A stretch of 64,000 nt of DNA from Gambelia wislizenii (lineage: Eukaryota; Chordata; Lepidosauria; Squamata; Crotaphytidae): the NCBI GenBank assembly GCA_030847615.1, contig JAUMIR010000001.1, forward strand, positions 368,210,687 to 368,274,686, given 5' to 3'. Position numbers and translations under genes: made by a program. Below, piece by piece: positions 32,579 to 42,484 of this stretch; position 1 is the stretch's first letter; each line of letters starts with the position of its first letter. A model generated the notes under the pieces. That model saw only the letters and a list, made by a program, of their open reading frames with translations. It made no database searches and was not told the DNA's origin.

Positions 32579-33601
32579 TCATTGACCCAACCCATACTGG
32601 TCAATGGCGGCTCGTTGGATGCTTCCGATTCTCATGAAGGAGAGAGGTGATGGCCAAGCCGACCTGCCTGACACTGTCTCCTCCCCTGCAAACAAGGTAA
32701 CCATTAACAATTGGGAGGGGGGCTCTCCATGAACTAGAACTTGATGGAGACCCCCCTCCCCTATGCCCTGATCATGACCCATGCCATCCACCACAAAAGG
32801 TGTTTCCCATGGGAAACCGCCTTCTGCCAACCATTTCCCGTCATCAACAGGCAGCCCTACAGCTCCATTGAGGCCCCGGGCTGGGCTGTCAGCATTCTCT
32901 GCATAGGTCCCGGACTGCCATTGCCCCAGCCGCATGATGGTCTCTGCCGACAAACCACCTTGTGCTGCCATGGTAGCTGCCCCAATCTGGAATAAGTGAC
33001 TACCAAACTCTTCTGCTGGCAGCCCCATTCACCCCAGAGCCATCTTCAGCACATTCACAAACTGAAACCTGGTAAGTGGGGACCCATCCAGATGCCTGAA
33101 CAAGGGCCCACTCACAGTGCCTCTTGCTCGAAGGAACTCCTGCATGCTGACCACCTGACATGGGGAGGAGCCCTCTACCTTCCGCATGTGCAGAGTGGCT
33201 CGCATCCTGTGCTGGTCACACTTTGAATACCATATACTTAGTGTCAGGACCCCGTCCTTGATGACCACATCCTACAGGTGCAGTGCTCTGCCAGACACAT
33301 CTGCCTTGGAGGAACGGACTGCCTCGCCCACTCTCAGGGCACCAAAGAAGGCGATGATGTAAGCAGTGCTGAAGAGCAAAGCCTCATAGCCTGAATGACA
33401 GATAGCTGGCAGTATTTCTACCAGCTGTGCCAGCATGCCATATGACACTGGTTGCCATGCATCAGCCACTTTGGGCATCCTCCTCCTCCTCCAGCCTTCC
33501 ATTGCCTTCCTTACCATGAAGGTGTCATAGGGATTGCTGTGACCAGCCGCCCTACTGAAAAAGGATATGCCTGCTGCCTGCCCGGATATGGTCCTGCTCA
33601 C
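32579..33601 (-). pseudogene. DIRS tyrosine recombinase remnant
   Basis: Three consecutive minus-strand frames (33601-33272, 33268-33029, 33028-32579), separated by stops or shifts. FFGALRVGEAV carries the first catalytic arginine (codon at 33332-33334). The H-x-x-R box is reduced to HLFQ (32987-32998), with the arginine replaced by glutamine, followed by IGAATMAAQGGLSAETIMRL, as in DIRS recombinases. The candidate tyrosine is in GTYAEN. The enzyme would have joined a circular cDNA to the target; this copy cannot. Confidence 0.8.
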
Positions 33602-33716
33602 TAAGCCTCATTCTTTAAGGAAGCCAAGTAATACCCCTCTCTCCGATGCCGGACAGGCCACTTCATAGCTGTGCTGGCACCTGAAGGACATGAACTAGGA
33701 TGCTGCTCTCTTATAG

Positions 33717-35345
33717 CTAGCCCGCGTTGAGGGTGCCAGGGAGTCCGCCATGCCCTGCATCACTGTCCGCTCCCAAAATTCCAAAGGTCATCCAGGAATG
33801 GGACTGCTTCTGCTTCGGCGCCAGGGCCAGTGCGCGGAACCGTTCATCCTGAAATCGAGACAAAGTGTCCACTATCTCATTATCCATGCCCAGAATATGC
33901 CGGGTGTAGAAACTGATGTTGGACTCCAGACAGACCAGCACGAACCTGCATACCAGCCTCATGACCCTCTCAGACCCGAAGAGCTGCCTGTTGATGATCC
34001 TGACCACCGCCTGATTGTCACACCAAAAGCATACCCTCTTGTCCCGGAATTCTTCCCTCCACAATGTGGCAGCCACCAGGATGGGGAAGAATTCCAGGAA
34101 TGTGAGGTCCCTGGACAACCTTAGCCCAGCCCACTCCTGAGGCCATGGTTGTGCGCACCAGTGGCAGTTGTAATAAAGCTTGAATCTCAGGCTGCTCGCT
34201 GCATCAGAATGTACCTGAGGGCCTCCCCCCCAACTCCAAGCGGCCCTGCCACATGGTGACCTCATTGTACTGTTCCAGGAAAGAAAGCCACACCCGCATG
34301 TCCTCCTTCACCCCTCTGGTCAAATGAATACGGTGATGGGTGGATCTGACCCCTCTGGTCAGGTGTGCCATGTATGCACAAAATGCCCTCCCTGGCAACA
34401 CCACTCTGCATGCGAAGTTCAAATGACTCAGGAGCGACTGCACATCCTTCAACGCGGCTTTCTCCCTCCCCATGAGGCCTGTCAGCATCACCTTCAGCAT
34501 AGCTAGTTTGTCCTCCGGCAGACAGGACACTCCCAGCACCGAATCCAGCTGTATCTCCAATACACCAGGGATGTTGCTGGCCCAACCGTCTTGTCAGGTG
34601 CCAACGGGACCCCAGTCACTTCAGCCAAGGCCTGGAAGGACGAGAGTAAAACCCCACTTTCCGGCTCCCCAGCCGGCCCCATCGTTAGAAAATCATCCAG
34701 ATAGGGTGTAACAAATGGGGATCCCACCCTGTGCTGAAGGGCCCATTCCATGAATGTGCTGAATGCCTCAAAGGCAGCACAGCTAATAGAGCAACCGATA
34801 GGTAGGGCCATCTCATAATACCACTTGTCCCTAAATTTGAAGCCCAGTAGGCAATGGACATCTGTGGACTGGAAGCAATCTGAATGCAGATTGTATGTCG
34901 CACTTAGCCATGAGGGCCCCTTGCCCGCAGGTTTGGAGGAGCCATACCGCATGATCCAACGAGGTGTACCTCACTGTGAAAAGCTCCAGTGGGATAGTAT
35001 CGTTGACCCTTTGGGGTATGACAGGTGGTGAATGAGGCATTATTCTTCCGGAGTTTTCTTGGGTACCATCCCCAGTGGTGATATGTGCAGGTTGGGCATG
35101 GGAGGTTCATCAAACGGGCCTGCGATGTGACCCACATCCCTTTCCTTATCTATTTTGCATGCAAGCACCTCCGGCAACTGTGCTGCAGATTTCAAATTGC
35201 CCAAGATGGATGCCTCTCTGGGACCCTCAAATGGGATGCAAAAACCATGTTCAAAGCCATCAGCTATGTAGGCCACAGCCTCCCTGTTGGGGTAGGCTGC
35301 CAGAAGAGGTTGCATGACATCCAGCTTCACCAGTGTGAAGGCCAT
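33717..35345 (-). pseudogene. DIRS reverse transcriptase-RNase H remnant
   Basis: Read through several frames. The N-terminal part (35345-35040) has LGNLKSAAQLPEVLACKI and SPLGMVPKKTPEE. The palm follows: MAKCDIQSAFRLLPVH near 34900, KWYYEMALPIGCSISCAAFE near 34820 and the catalytic YLDD at 34692-34703. RNase H (34265-33717) has a SDAA motif, LTFLEFFPILVA, CDNQAVVRIINRQ and HILGMDNEIVDTLSRF. The order RT then RH, just before the recombinase, is the DIRS layout. At least five frame breaks. Confidence 0.85.
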
Positions 35346-35470
35346 GCGACCCCCTACTGTGGCCCCCGGCTATGTAGGCCGCAGCCTCTCTGTTGGGGCA
35401 GGCCACCAGAAGAAGTCGCATGGCATCCAGCTTCACCGGCATGAAGGCCATGCAACCCCCTACTTTGCGG
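35263..35470 (-). repeat. Tandem duplication inside the RT N-terminus
   Basis: Two copies of about 106 bp, starting GCTATGTAGGCC at 35263 and 35369, each with CAGCCTC, TGTTGGGG, GGCATCCAGCTTCACC-like and GAAGGCCATGC blocks. This repeats the codons for KLDAM..CPNREAAAYIAGG. The second copy differs at several positions, so the duplication is old. Confidence 0.75.
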
Positions 35471-36481
35471 TGTTGGTGCTGGCACTGCTGCCAGACCCTG
35501 CCTCCTTCCTGGCACCAGATGAGACAAGGTGGCTGTTCCGAAAGGACTGCCCTCCCCCAACCTGCCAAGAGCAATTCATTTTCGGGTGACCGCCCCCACA
35601 ACTGTCACACACATGGTCGAACCAGCATCTGTACCTGGTGCATTTACCTCCATTATACTCCCAACAGATCGGTTCTTGGGAGCCTTGGAGGCCTCTCCTT
35701 TCTCCCTCCTGCTGGGGCCCGTGGCCAACAACCAGGTAGGGTAATCGATGGTTTCCCACCTGTGCATGGGCGACCTGGGTGCCTTTTTTCTGCATTCCAC
35801 ATCATACAGAATGGCGTATGCATCCCTAGCCTGCACCCTTTCCATCAATACCTGCTGAAAGTGGTTGATCAAGTGCCTGGCCCGTTCAGGAAAAACAAAA
35901 ACCACTACCCCCATGAAAACTGTGTACCCATTCAGCCAGTTGGCAAAGTTGCGCTCCACTGCTTCCAAGCTGGCCTTTTCATTCTCCTTCTTGTCCCCCT
36001 GGTGGACCCTTGCTTTCTCCCCTAGAGGTGGAGCAAGTGAGAAGATGTCCACGTAATACCCTTGTAGGATCTTGGAGTGGACCTTCCAGTCCAGGTGGCC
36101 TCCCGGGGGGCCTTCCTTGGACTTGGCTTTCCTAAGCTCTTCCCCCGGGGGGTTGTTAACTCCATCCCTCTTCTCCAGCTCCACTTTCGCCCTGCCTTTT
36201 TGCAACCTGAAGGCCCACCTTGGCAAGCCCAGCTTGAAAGTCCCCTTTTTGCCAGTACCTGAATTTGCTGTGGTCCTCATCCAAAGACTCACCTGAGAGG
36301 ACCCAGAACCGGACTTCAACCCCCTTCTGCCGACGAGACTCCCGGCGCTTTCGACTGGGGATCCACCCCCTCCTTGATCCACTATGCCACCAAGATGAGG
36401 AGTTGTGTGAATTTGAGCACCTGGAATCTCTTGAGTTGCTCCAGTCTCTGGATCTGGACTGCTGCAACTGCCCACTGCCAC
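35460..36481 (-). pseudogene. DIRS gag remnant with zinc-finger motif
   Basis: The main frame (36481-35576) encodes a central NWLNGYTVFMGVVVFVFPER and ARDAYAILYDVECR block. A shift near 35760 moves to the frame 35795-35460. That frame has C-x7-C-x4-C-x3-H-x-C-x2-C-x3-H-x4-C at 35571-35666 (CWEYNGGKC, then HVCDSCGGGH). This cysteine-histidine pattern after a W-E-Y-N block is typical of vertebrate DIRS-like Gag, which binds element RNA. No intact ORF. Confidence 0.75.
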
Positions 36482-37705
36482 TTGCTATGCCGACACTGGA
36501 TGATGTGCTTGGCTCCCCCCGTTCGGCTGCAGCTGTGATGGCGGGCAGGACGTGGTTCCTTGCCTGCCCCCGGGGGGGGTCAATTGTGTCTACACGCTGC
36601 ATCGGACGGACAAAGCGCCCATGACGTCGGCTATGGTAGGTGCCGGTGGACCAAGAACCTCAATGGGGGGTTTGGGGTCCGGCACTGGCTCTGGGGTGTC
36701 CAGCCCCCACCCCATCTGGTGTAGGCTCAGTGTCGGATTGAGGCTGTGTGTCTGTGAGAGGATGTTTCTTAGTGGCCTTCTTAGGTGCCATGCTTGCTAC
36801 CCCCTGGCCCTCTGCCCTTGCTGAGGGAGTGCTTGCTTCCCTGGCCTGGACTGCTGTCTAGGGTTGTGGTTTCCCAGAGAAGGCTCTCTAAACCCACCTC
36901 CTGGATTGTGCCCCCCCCCCCGTTGCCCACCAGCCAGGGGTCCTTTGCGCCAGGGATTTGTGTGCTGTTGTTGTTTTGTTTTGTTTTTTGCAACTAATAA
37001 CCCCCAACAATTTATTTCACACTGGCCACTGATGTGCGGCCCAAACCCTGCTGGAAGAAAGGAGGGGGGAGAGGGTGGGAGGTCCAGGCCCCCCAACCCC
37101 TGCCCCTGTTCCACCCTAGCCCACCTCCCTTAGCCTGCTGGAGCAGGCCGCTGGCCTGTGCTGGGAGGGAGCTGGGAGGGAGCTGGCTGGCTGCCTCCCC
37201 ACTGTCGCAGCCCAGTCACTGCTGCGGCCTCTGCACTGCCCCTGCTCGGTGGTGCAGCCACTTCCCGGCCACCCACGTGGTCAGCTGCTGCTGCAGTGGC
37301 CTCCTTGCTGTGGTGAGGGCTGGTTGGTAGCCAGAAGGAAGCCTGTGGTCGCCTGCTGCTGTGAAGTCCACCCATCTTCCACCACCTAGTAGCCACTGCA
37401 GCCTCCCAGCTGCCAAGGAGGGATGTCTCGGCCCCTCCCCACCACAGCTGTGGTCTGCTCATCACCGTTGCAAACTCCTTGCTTCTGCAGCCTGCTGGCC
37501 ACCTCTGCGGCCTATTCGTCACCACTGCGGCCTGCTCTCCGCTGCTGTGACCTCCTGCGGTGAGGGAGGCGGAGAGGGCTGATGGTGAGTGGCCAGACGG
37601 CCAAGCCTCCGCAGACCCCTTTTTGCCAAAGGGTATGGGGGAGAATCCCCCATCTGCTTCCCCTCGCTTCGTCCCACTCACTCCATCGTCCGGCCTCCTC
37701 TTCAG
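36482..37705 (-). other. GC-rich leader of the DIRS element
   Basis: Between gag and the right terminal repeat. It is very GC-rich with imperfect CTGCTGGCCACC and CACTGCGGCCTGCT-like repeats at about 37440-37560, and a T/G-rich stretch (GTTGTTTTGTTTTG) near 36970. The 196-codon minus frame 37720-37130 is rich in Ala, Gly and Arg without a domain, and is best read as an artefact of GC composition. Confidence 0.5.
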
Positions 37706-38201
37706 CTCACTGTGAGCCAACTGTGGAGGGGCTGCGACAGGGCCACCTATTTAACAGCTCCATTGCAGCCCCCCCAATGTCATCCAGCCGTGCCGGAAGC
37801 GTAGCTGGATGACTTGCCTTTTGGCTAGCAGGAGCCAAACAGGGCCAGCCAGGCATGCCCTGATTGGCTCCCACTTCCTCCACCCCTTCCTGCCGCAGAG
37901 CATGCCGGTAAGAGGCCGGAGCGAAGATGGCAGCCCCACGGCGACCAACCACGTGGTCGCCGACAAAGGGGGGGGCACTCTTTGGAGGCTCGCACCGGGG
38001 ACGCTGGCTGGGCTGCAAACAGGCCCACTGGCAAGCGACGAGCCCCCTTCCTGGCTTCAGAGCAACACCAGCAGCATCGGTGTTCAGCAATACAGCCCAG
38101 CATGCAGGTACAGACTCCTGCGTTTCCATGCTGGACCGATCTGTGTTTTCTCACATGACACAGCTGTCCATGGGGGTTATTTTAAAGGGTTTCCCCTGGC
38201 T
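37706..38201 (-). repeat. DIRS terminal repeat, right, block order Q-P
   Basis: Block Q (37706-38049) starts CTCACTGTGAGCCAACTGTG and contains GCCGACAAAGGGGGGGGCAC; block P (38047-38201) starts CTTCCTGGCTTCAGAGCAAC and contains TTTTCTCACATGACACAG. The same two blocks occur on the left in reverse order. The duplicated CTGGCTTTCCC at the end marks local slippage. Confidence 0.75.
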
Positions 38202-38334
38202 TTCCCCTGGCTTTGCCTCGGACATCATCAGGACTGTCCAGAGGTGAAATGGGCAAAAGCCCTTCATTGTTTGGATTGCAGGTCCCCAAGCTGGGAGGGG
38301 GGTGGGGAATCTGGGGTAAATTGCCCATCTAAAT

Positions 38335-38781
38335 AAGCCCACAGTCTTAGATTTTTCTTGTTTTTTTTCTGGGCTGTCAGGCCGTGTTTTGGAAGAGTTT
38401 ACTTCTGATGTTTCACCTGCATCTGTGGCTGGCATTTTCAGTGAATGGTTGGGTAGGAGTGTGAGTGGAGTTTATATCCTGTGAACCCCTGTTGGGGAGT
38501 ATATGTAAATTTGTATTTGAATGGTTAGTTTCTGGGTATGGAAATGCAAGGATGATTTGTGTCTATTTGGCTAATGGTTGGTTAATGGCCCATTATCTGC
38601 TGGAAATCCTCCTGCCCCTGGGTGGAATTTTTTGTCCCTGGGTAGAATTTCCTCCTTGCATTTCTATACCCAGAAACTAACCATTAAAATACACAAATTT
38701 GCATACAGCCTGGAAAAAAACCCAAGGAAAATCTTTGGATGCCAGCCGTGAAAGCCTTCGACTTCACAAGCCCACAGTCTT
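38335..38781. mobile_element. Coding-free PLE unit with 14-bp duplication
   Basis: A 419-bp unit (38349-38767) between exact AAGCCCACAGTCTT repeats at 38335-38348 and 38768-38781. The left part runs inward as in the 1138 terminus (TGTTTCACCTGCATCTGTGG, GGTTAGTTTCTGGGTATGG). The right part is the inverted continuation (CTATACCCAGAAACTAACC, GCCAGCCGTGAAAGCCTTCG) with an internal deletion. A hammerhead-like segment at about 38401-38448 (minus) has the core G changed. No coding sequence. Confidence 0.85.
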
Positions 38782-38880
38782 TTTGAAGAACATCAAAATA
38801 TCCAATATGTAGATACTGTAGATTTAAGGTTTTAAGCTGTTTTCTCCTAAACAACTTGCTGTCATACAAACAAAGTACAA

Positions 38881-39035
38881 TTATATGCATGCTTTTTTCC
38901 CCAGAAGTAAATCCCATTTTGTCCACTGGAACATAAAGATTTTAGCCTTATAAGGTCTTTAGCCTTAATAGGTAGTCTAAAATAATTTTAAATGAATAAA
39001 TGTGTATATGATTGCAGGAAAGCTTGGCCAGCTTC
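38881..39035 (+). repeat. Dispersed repeat B, copy 2
   Basis: Same landmarks as 31111-31246, including ATTATATGCATGCTTTTTTC and AAAGCTTGGCCAGCTT. An extra TTTAGCCTTATAAGGTC segment is present relative to copy 1. Confidence 0.65.
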
Positions 39036-39937
39036 TTTAGAATCAACCCTATTTCAAGGAGAAACAGCCTGCTTGTGTGTTTCCTGTTTGCAAGCTTGCA
39101 GGGCTACTTTCCCCTACCTCCTGTGTTGTGCATGTGAGCTCCAGCCCCTGATGATAAGGAACAACTTTGAATATTTGAATCATGAAGGGTTCTGAGGCAG
39201 TGTTTGAACAATCTTCCCTTTTAAAGTTGTCCAGCTGCACAAGCACTTTAGCATGTCACCACAGAAGGAAGGCCTAGCTTTTGCTGATTTCTAGTTGTTT
39301 CCACTCTGTCTTGTGCCAGCTATGTGCATGTGCCATCCAGATTTGGCTCTGGACACATTATCACAGCCTATCCTAAATTTGGGCCAGATGTGGTCTACCA
39401 AAAGCCAGATCTGGATTGGCACGGGGCAAATGCCAAATTGACATAATTAATTAAGAGGCTTATCACATGAGGGAAGGGAAATGACAGTAAAGCCTGATAA
39501 TACCGCCTCCCACTTTGACTTATTAAATGTTGATTATGTGCTTCAGCTGTTCTTCCATTCTGGTCCTGTGGGAGACAGTGGTAAATGTGAATCTTTTTTT
39601 TCTAACTGGAAAACTCCATTAGAAGAAAGACTCATTTACCACCTTTTCCCATGGGATCAGAATGGAAGACAAGCTGTTGAATGCTGATGTCATGTGATAA
39701 GGCAAGGAAGACCATGCTATTATTGGGCTGTACTGCCACTTCCCTTCCCTTGTGTGATAAGCCTCCAAGTTATTGCCCAACTCAGTTTGTTTCTTAACAA
39801 TCCAAGCCTCACCAACTATACTGCATAGCTCTCCCAGGACTAGATGAACTTCGTGCTACCTGCTTGCAGGGGGAGGAGGACAAACTAAAAATGGAGATAT
39901 TGTCAAGCCTCTGATATAGTACAGTGGAGCATGTGAT
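39036..39937. other. Non-genic DNA, no gene seen
   Basis: About 900 bp with no recognised repeat or coding signal; frames are under 70 codons and unsupported. Confidence 0.55.
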
Positions 39938-40037
39938 AGAGCTTGTCAAAGTTACTTTTTGGACTAGAGTCCACCAGAGAGAGTAGCCACTGGGGATTCT
40001 GGAAGTCGTTGTCCAAAAAGTAGCATTGCCAAACTCT
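39938..40037. mobile_element. Short palindromic MITE
   Basis: AGAGCTTGTCAAAGTTACTT at the left and AAAAAGTAGCATTGCCAAACTCT at the right are inverted; between them GACTAGAGTCC and GGATTCTGGAAGTCG pair. A related copy is at 47858-47972. A hAT-type origin is possible, but the target duplication is not readable. Confidence 0.55.
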
Positions 40038-40199
40038 GGTAGTGGTTTATAAAAATCCCCAGACATCCCAGATAATCAATTTAAAACAAATTTAAAATTC
40101 ATTACTAGAAACAGAATCCCCCAAACAAGTGCATGGTCTATTATAGGCAATATTTTAGTCCATTTACCATTTCTTTTTGGCTATATGCATGTGAGATGT

Positions 40200-41638
40200 A
40201 TACTGTAAAACATTTCACAGATGAAAACTGGGACACGTGAGGTCAAGCAACATCAGAGAGTGGTCTAGATGGAAAAAAGTTATTAATGAGGAAGAACACA
40301 CAACCTAGAAGAGGCTGCAGCAGTTTGCTTTTGCCTGAGCCAACAGGGAAGGTCAGGATTCCATCCCTTCTTTCTCTGCCCCCTGCTGAGTTGAGTGCAA
40401 ACTACTTTTGCAGTTTAAAATTCATATATAATTGAAGTAAGCTCAGGATAAAGAAGGAAGGTGGGAAGAGGAGACCAGGGTGCCAGTTACACGACAAGTT
40501 TTGTCGCGGGGCTTACTGAGACTTCCTGATCCCGTATCCATCCCTCGCTGTTTATATGATTTTTGTTACTCTTTAGGAAATCCTGGAAGATCCCGTGATT
40601 GATATTTACATGACAAAAGTTTTTATTGGTCCCGCACTCTTATATCCTGTGCTTTTGCTGTTTACACATGTTTAGCTTACCGGGATTTTTTTTTTTTTGG
40701 CTGTCAATCAAGGACGCGATTAATCATGTTTTCACAGCCTCGGTGACACACTTCCTTTAGAGTTCTGCACCACGAGCGATGCTATTGGCTGGCTGGGGGG
40801 GGGGAGAGGGGGCAGAAGTTTGGTATTCCCCTTGCCTCTTTAAAATGTTAACTCTTTAAGCAGAAGGCATTTTGAAAGACCCAGAATGTGAGCTTTTGCT
40901 CAGAGGCAGGAAGGAGTGCTTTCCTTTTGAAATCAAGGCTGGGGAGGGGAGACTTGGGATTCCCCTTGCCTCTTTAACATGTTAACCCTTAAAGCAGAGT
41001 TTTAGCTGCAGAGTGATGATTTCAAGCCACCGACAGACAGGCATTTTGAAAGACACAGATGCTGGCATTTTTTTTACTGTGCATTGTGATGGCGGGGGGG
41101 GGAATAAAAGTGTGTTCATTCGCTCAGACGCTGGAATATTTTACTGTGCCCATTCAGACCCAGGGAGGTGATAAAGGCAGGGGATGAATGGATGACCATC
41201 TGCCCACCACGATCTCTTTGTAACATGCAGTTGAGGAAGAGGTTAAAGCTGAAGGGTTTGCAGTGTAGAAATCCATTTAAAAAGGTGATTGAGTACACAC
41301 GCGCACACACACCAACCTACGTGCAACTGGAAGGGATGCCTTTGTTTTCAGCTGGTGAGGCTGGATCTGTTGACCGGGTGACTGACCCCTCGCTGATCTC
41401 TAAGCCCGCCCCCAGTCACCATTTCCAGTCATCCCCTGCTACCGAGATATTTTGTCCCAGGCTGTTTACATTTCCGATTTTCCGAATCCTCCAGTGACTT
41501 TTTTAAAAACCGGCACAACCTGCGGGACTGGAAGTCTGAAAAAGGTGGAGAACAGAAAGGTGGAGAACCAGCTGAAAAAGGTGGAGAACAGATTAATTGG
41601 GAATGTGCATGCCAAATCGGGACAGTTGGAGGGCATGG
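40200..41638 (+). repeat. Dispersed repeat A, copy 4, split by 1.1 kb
   Basis: The first part (40203-40477) matches copy 1 from ATTTCACAGATGAAAACTGG through GTAAGCTCAGGATAAAG. The final part resumes at about 41596 with GCATGCCAAATCGGGACAGT. The intervening 1.1 kb is foreign to the repeat. Confidence 0.6.
40478..41595. mobile_element. Unclassified 1.1-kb insertion in repeat A
   Basis: Begins AGGGTGCCAGTTACACGACA, followed by recurring TTTACATGACAA, CTGTTTATATGA and GCTGTTTACA phrases near both ends. Internal pair: TTCCCCTTGCCTCTTTAA with ATGTTAACYCTTAAGCAGA at about 40828 and 40960, and TTTTGAAAGAC with CACAGA twice. Poly-T and poly-G tracts break it. Near the right end there are three AAAGGTGGAGAAC repeats. 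No transposase. Spaced subterminal repeats suggest a non-autonomous DNA transposon, but terminal inverted repeats are not clear. Confidence 0.4.
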
Positions 41639-41705
41639 AGATGTTTTTTGGACTGCAATGAATATTATTGTTTAGCCTTCAAAACAGTAATCTCCTGCTT
41701 GAATC

Positions 41706-41826
41706 AATGTTGTTGTTGTTGTGTACCTTCAAGTTGACTTCAGTTTATGGTGACCCTCTCCTAGGCTTTTCTTGGCAAGATTTATTCAGAGGAGGTTTGA
41801 CACTTCCTCTAAGGCTGAGAGAGTGC
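41706..41826 (-). mobile_element. Sauria-type SINE, antisense, truncated
   Basis: (GTT)n tail, then TGTGTACCTTCAAGTTGACT, TTTATGGTGACCCTC, TTTTCTTGGCAAGATTTATT and CTAAGGCTGAGAGAGTG. This is the complement of the SINE tail and body; the head is missing. Confidence 0.85.
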
Positions 41827-42076
41827 TCATGTTGTATGGATGTTTGGAGGAGTGATGCTGTGTTCAGAATTTTGGGATGCAGTGCTATGCAGCATAGCTC
41901 TACTCCATGACCATGTGTTTGCTTAAACTCCTCCAGGATAACCTGACAAGCCAGGAAAGTCTGAAGTGCCCCAGGTGGGGTGGTCCTTGGCTCCTTCTCC
42001 TACTGCCAATCAGATACCAACAAGAGCCTTTTAGTTTACAATATAGTTTAGTCACTAAACAGCATGAGATTTTATA

Positions 42077-42146
42077 TCAATAAATAAGTACATATAAATT
42101 TTTACAAACACAATTTTTACAAAATTTATATGTACTTATTTATTGA
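42077..42146. repeat. Perfect 26-bp inverted repeat
   Basis: Arms at 42077-42102 and 42121-42146 are exact complements across all 26 positions (from TCAATAAATAAGTACATATA inward), separated by 18 nt containing a direct repeat of TTTTTACAAA. It would form a strong AT-rich hairpin. Not matched to a known family here. Confidence 0.8.
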
Positions 42147-42344
42147 TTGGGTAATTATTACTTGCATGTGACACTTTGGTATAATACATGCACTAAAACT
42201 AATTTCATTTAGAATCACAATATACACTGGAGATTCATAGAAAATTAATTCTTTATTATTGAGTTCGAAGATAATATATTAGAGTTTGTATATAGTAATA
42301 TTTCCTCTGTAACCATTTTGCACTGTTTACAGTGAAACCTCCCC

Positions 42345-42470
42345 TGTACTTTAGTTGTACACATGAACCTTGCAGTGGATTTGGCTGCCCCACTTCTGAA
42401 TGACACAGATTTACCATATCTTTGCATCCTGTTCATATTATTTTGACCATATAGACAAGACCTAATTCAG
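42345..42470. mobile_element. Terminal fragment of the TCTATACGGTC element
   Basis: GTGGATTTGGCTGCCCC, TTCTGAATGACAC and TTCATATTATTTTGACC, then TATAGACAAGACCT match the right end of the element at 45602-46205. The left part is not recognisable. Confidence 0.5.
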
Positions 42471-42484
42471 TGTGGGATTTGTAT

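Larger units (their letters stand above)
31640..38201 (-). mobile_element. DIRS-order tyrosine-recombinase retrotransposon
   Basis: A GC-rich 6.5-kb element in minus orientation. From its 5' end (right) it has a terminal repeat, a GC-rich leader, gag with a CCHC/C3H-like finger, reverse transcriptase with YLDD, RNase H with the DIRS-like HILGMDNEIVDTLSRF signature, tyrosine recombinase remnants and a second terminal repeat. DIRS-order elements integrate by tyrosine recombinase rather than integrase, consistent with no visible target duplication. The terminal repeats are direct, not inverted, favouring a PAT/Ngaro-like split-repeat arrangement over DIRS1. All ORFs are broken. The left boundary (31640) is approximate; the repeat itself begins at 31884. 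Confidence 0.85.

Noticed and set aside
37130..37720. 196-codon minus-strand frame as an extra DIRS protein
   Set aside because: Ala/Gly/Arg-rich composition explained by local GC repeats; no recognisable motif, and it lies in the leader before gag.
31640..38201. LTR retrotransposon or endogenous retrovirus
   Set aside because: No integrase or protease, terminal blocks in swapped order rather than as LTRs, and RT-RNase H-tyrosine recombinase order, which fits DIRS.
42077..42146. Rho-independent terminator
   Set aside because: The hairpin is AT-rich, in eukaryotic DNA and not next to any gene.
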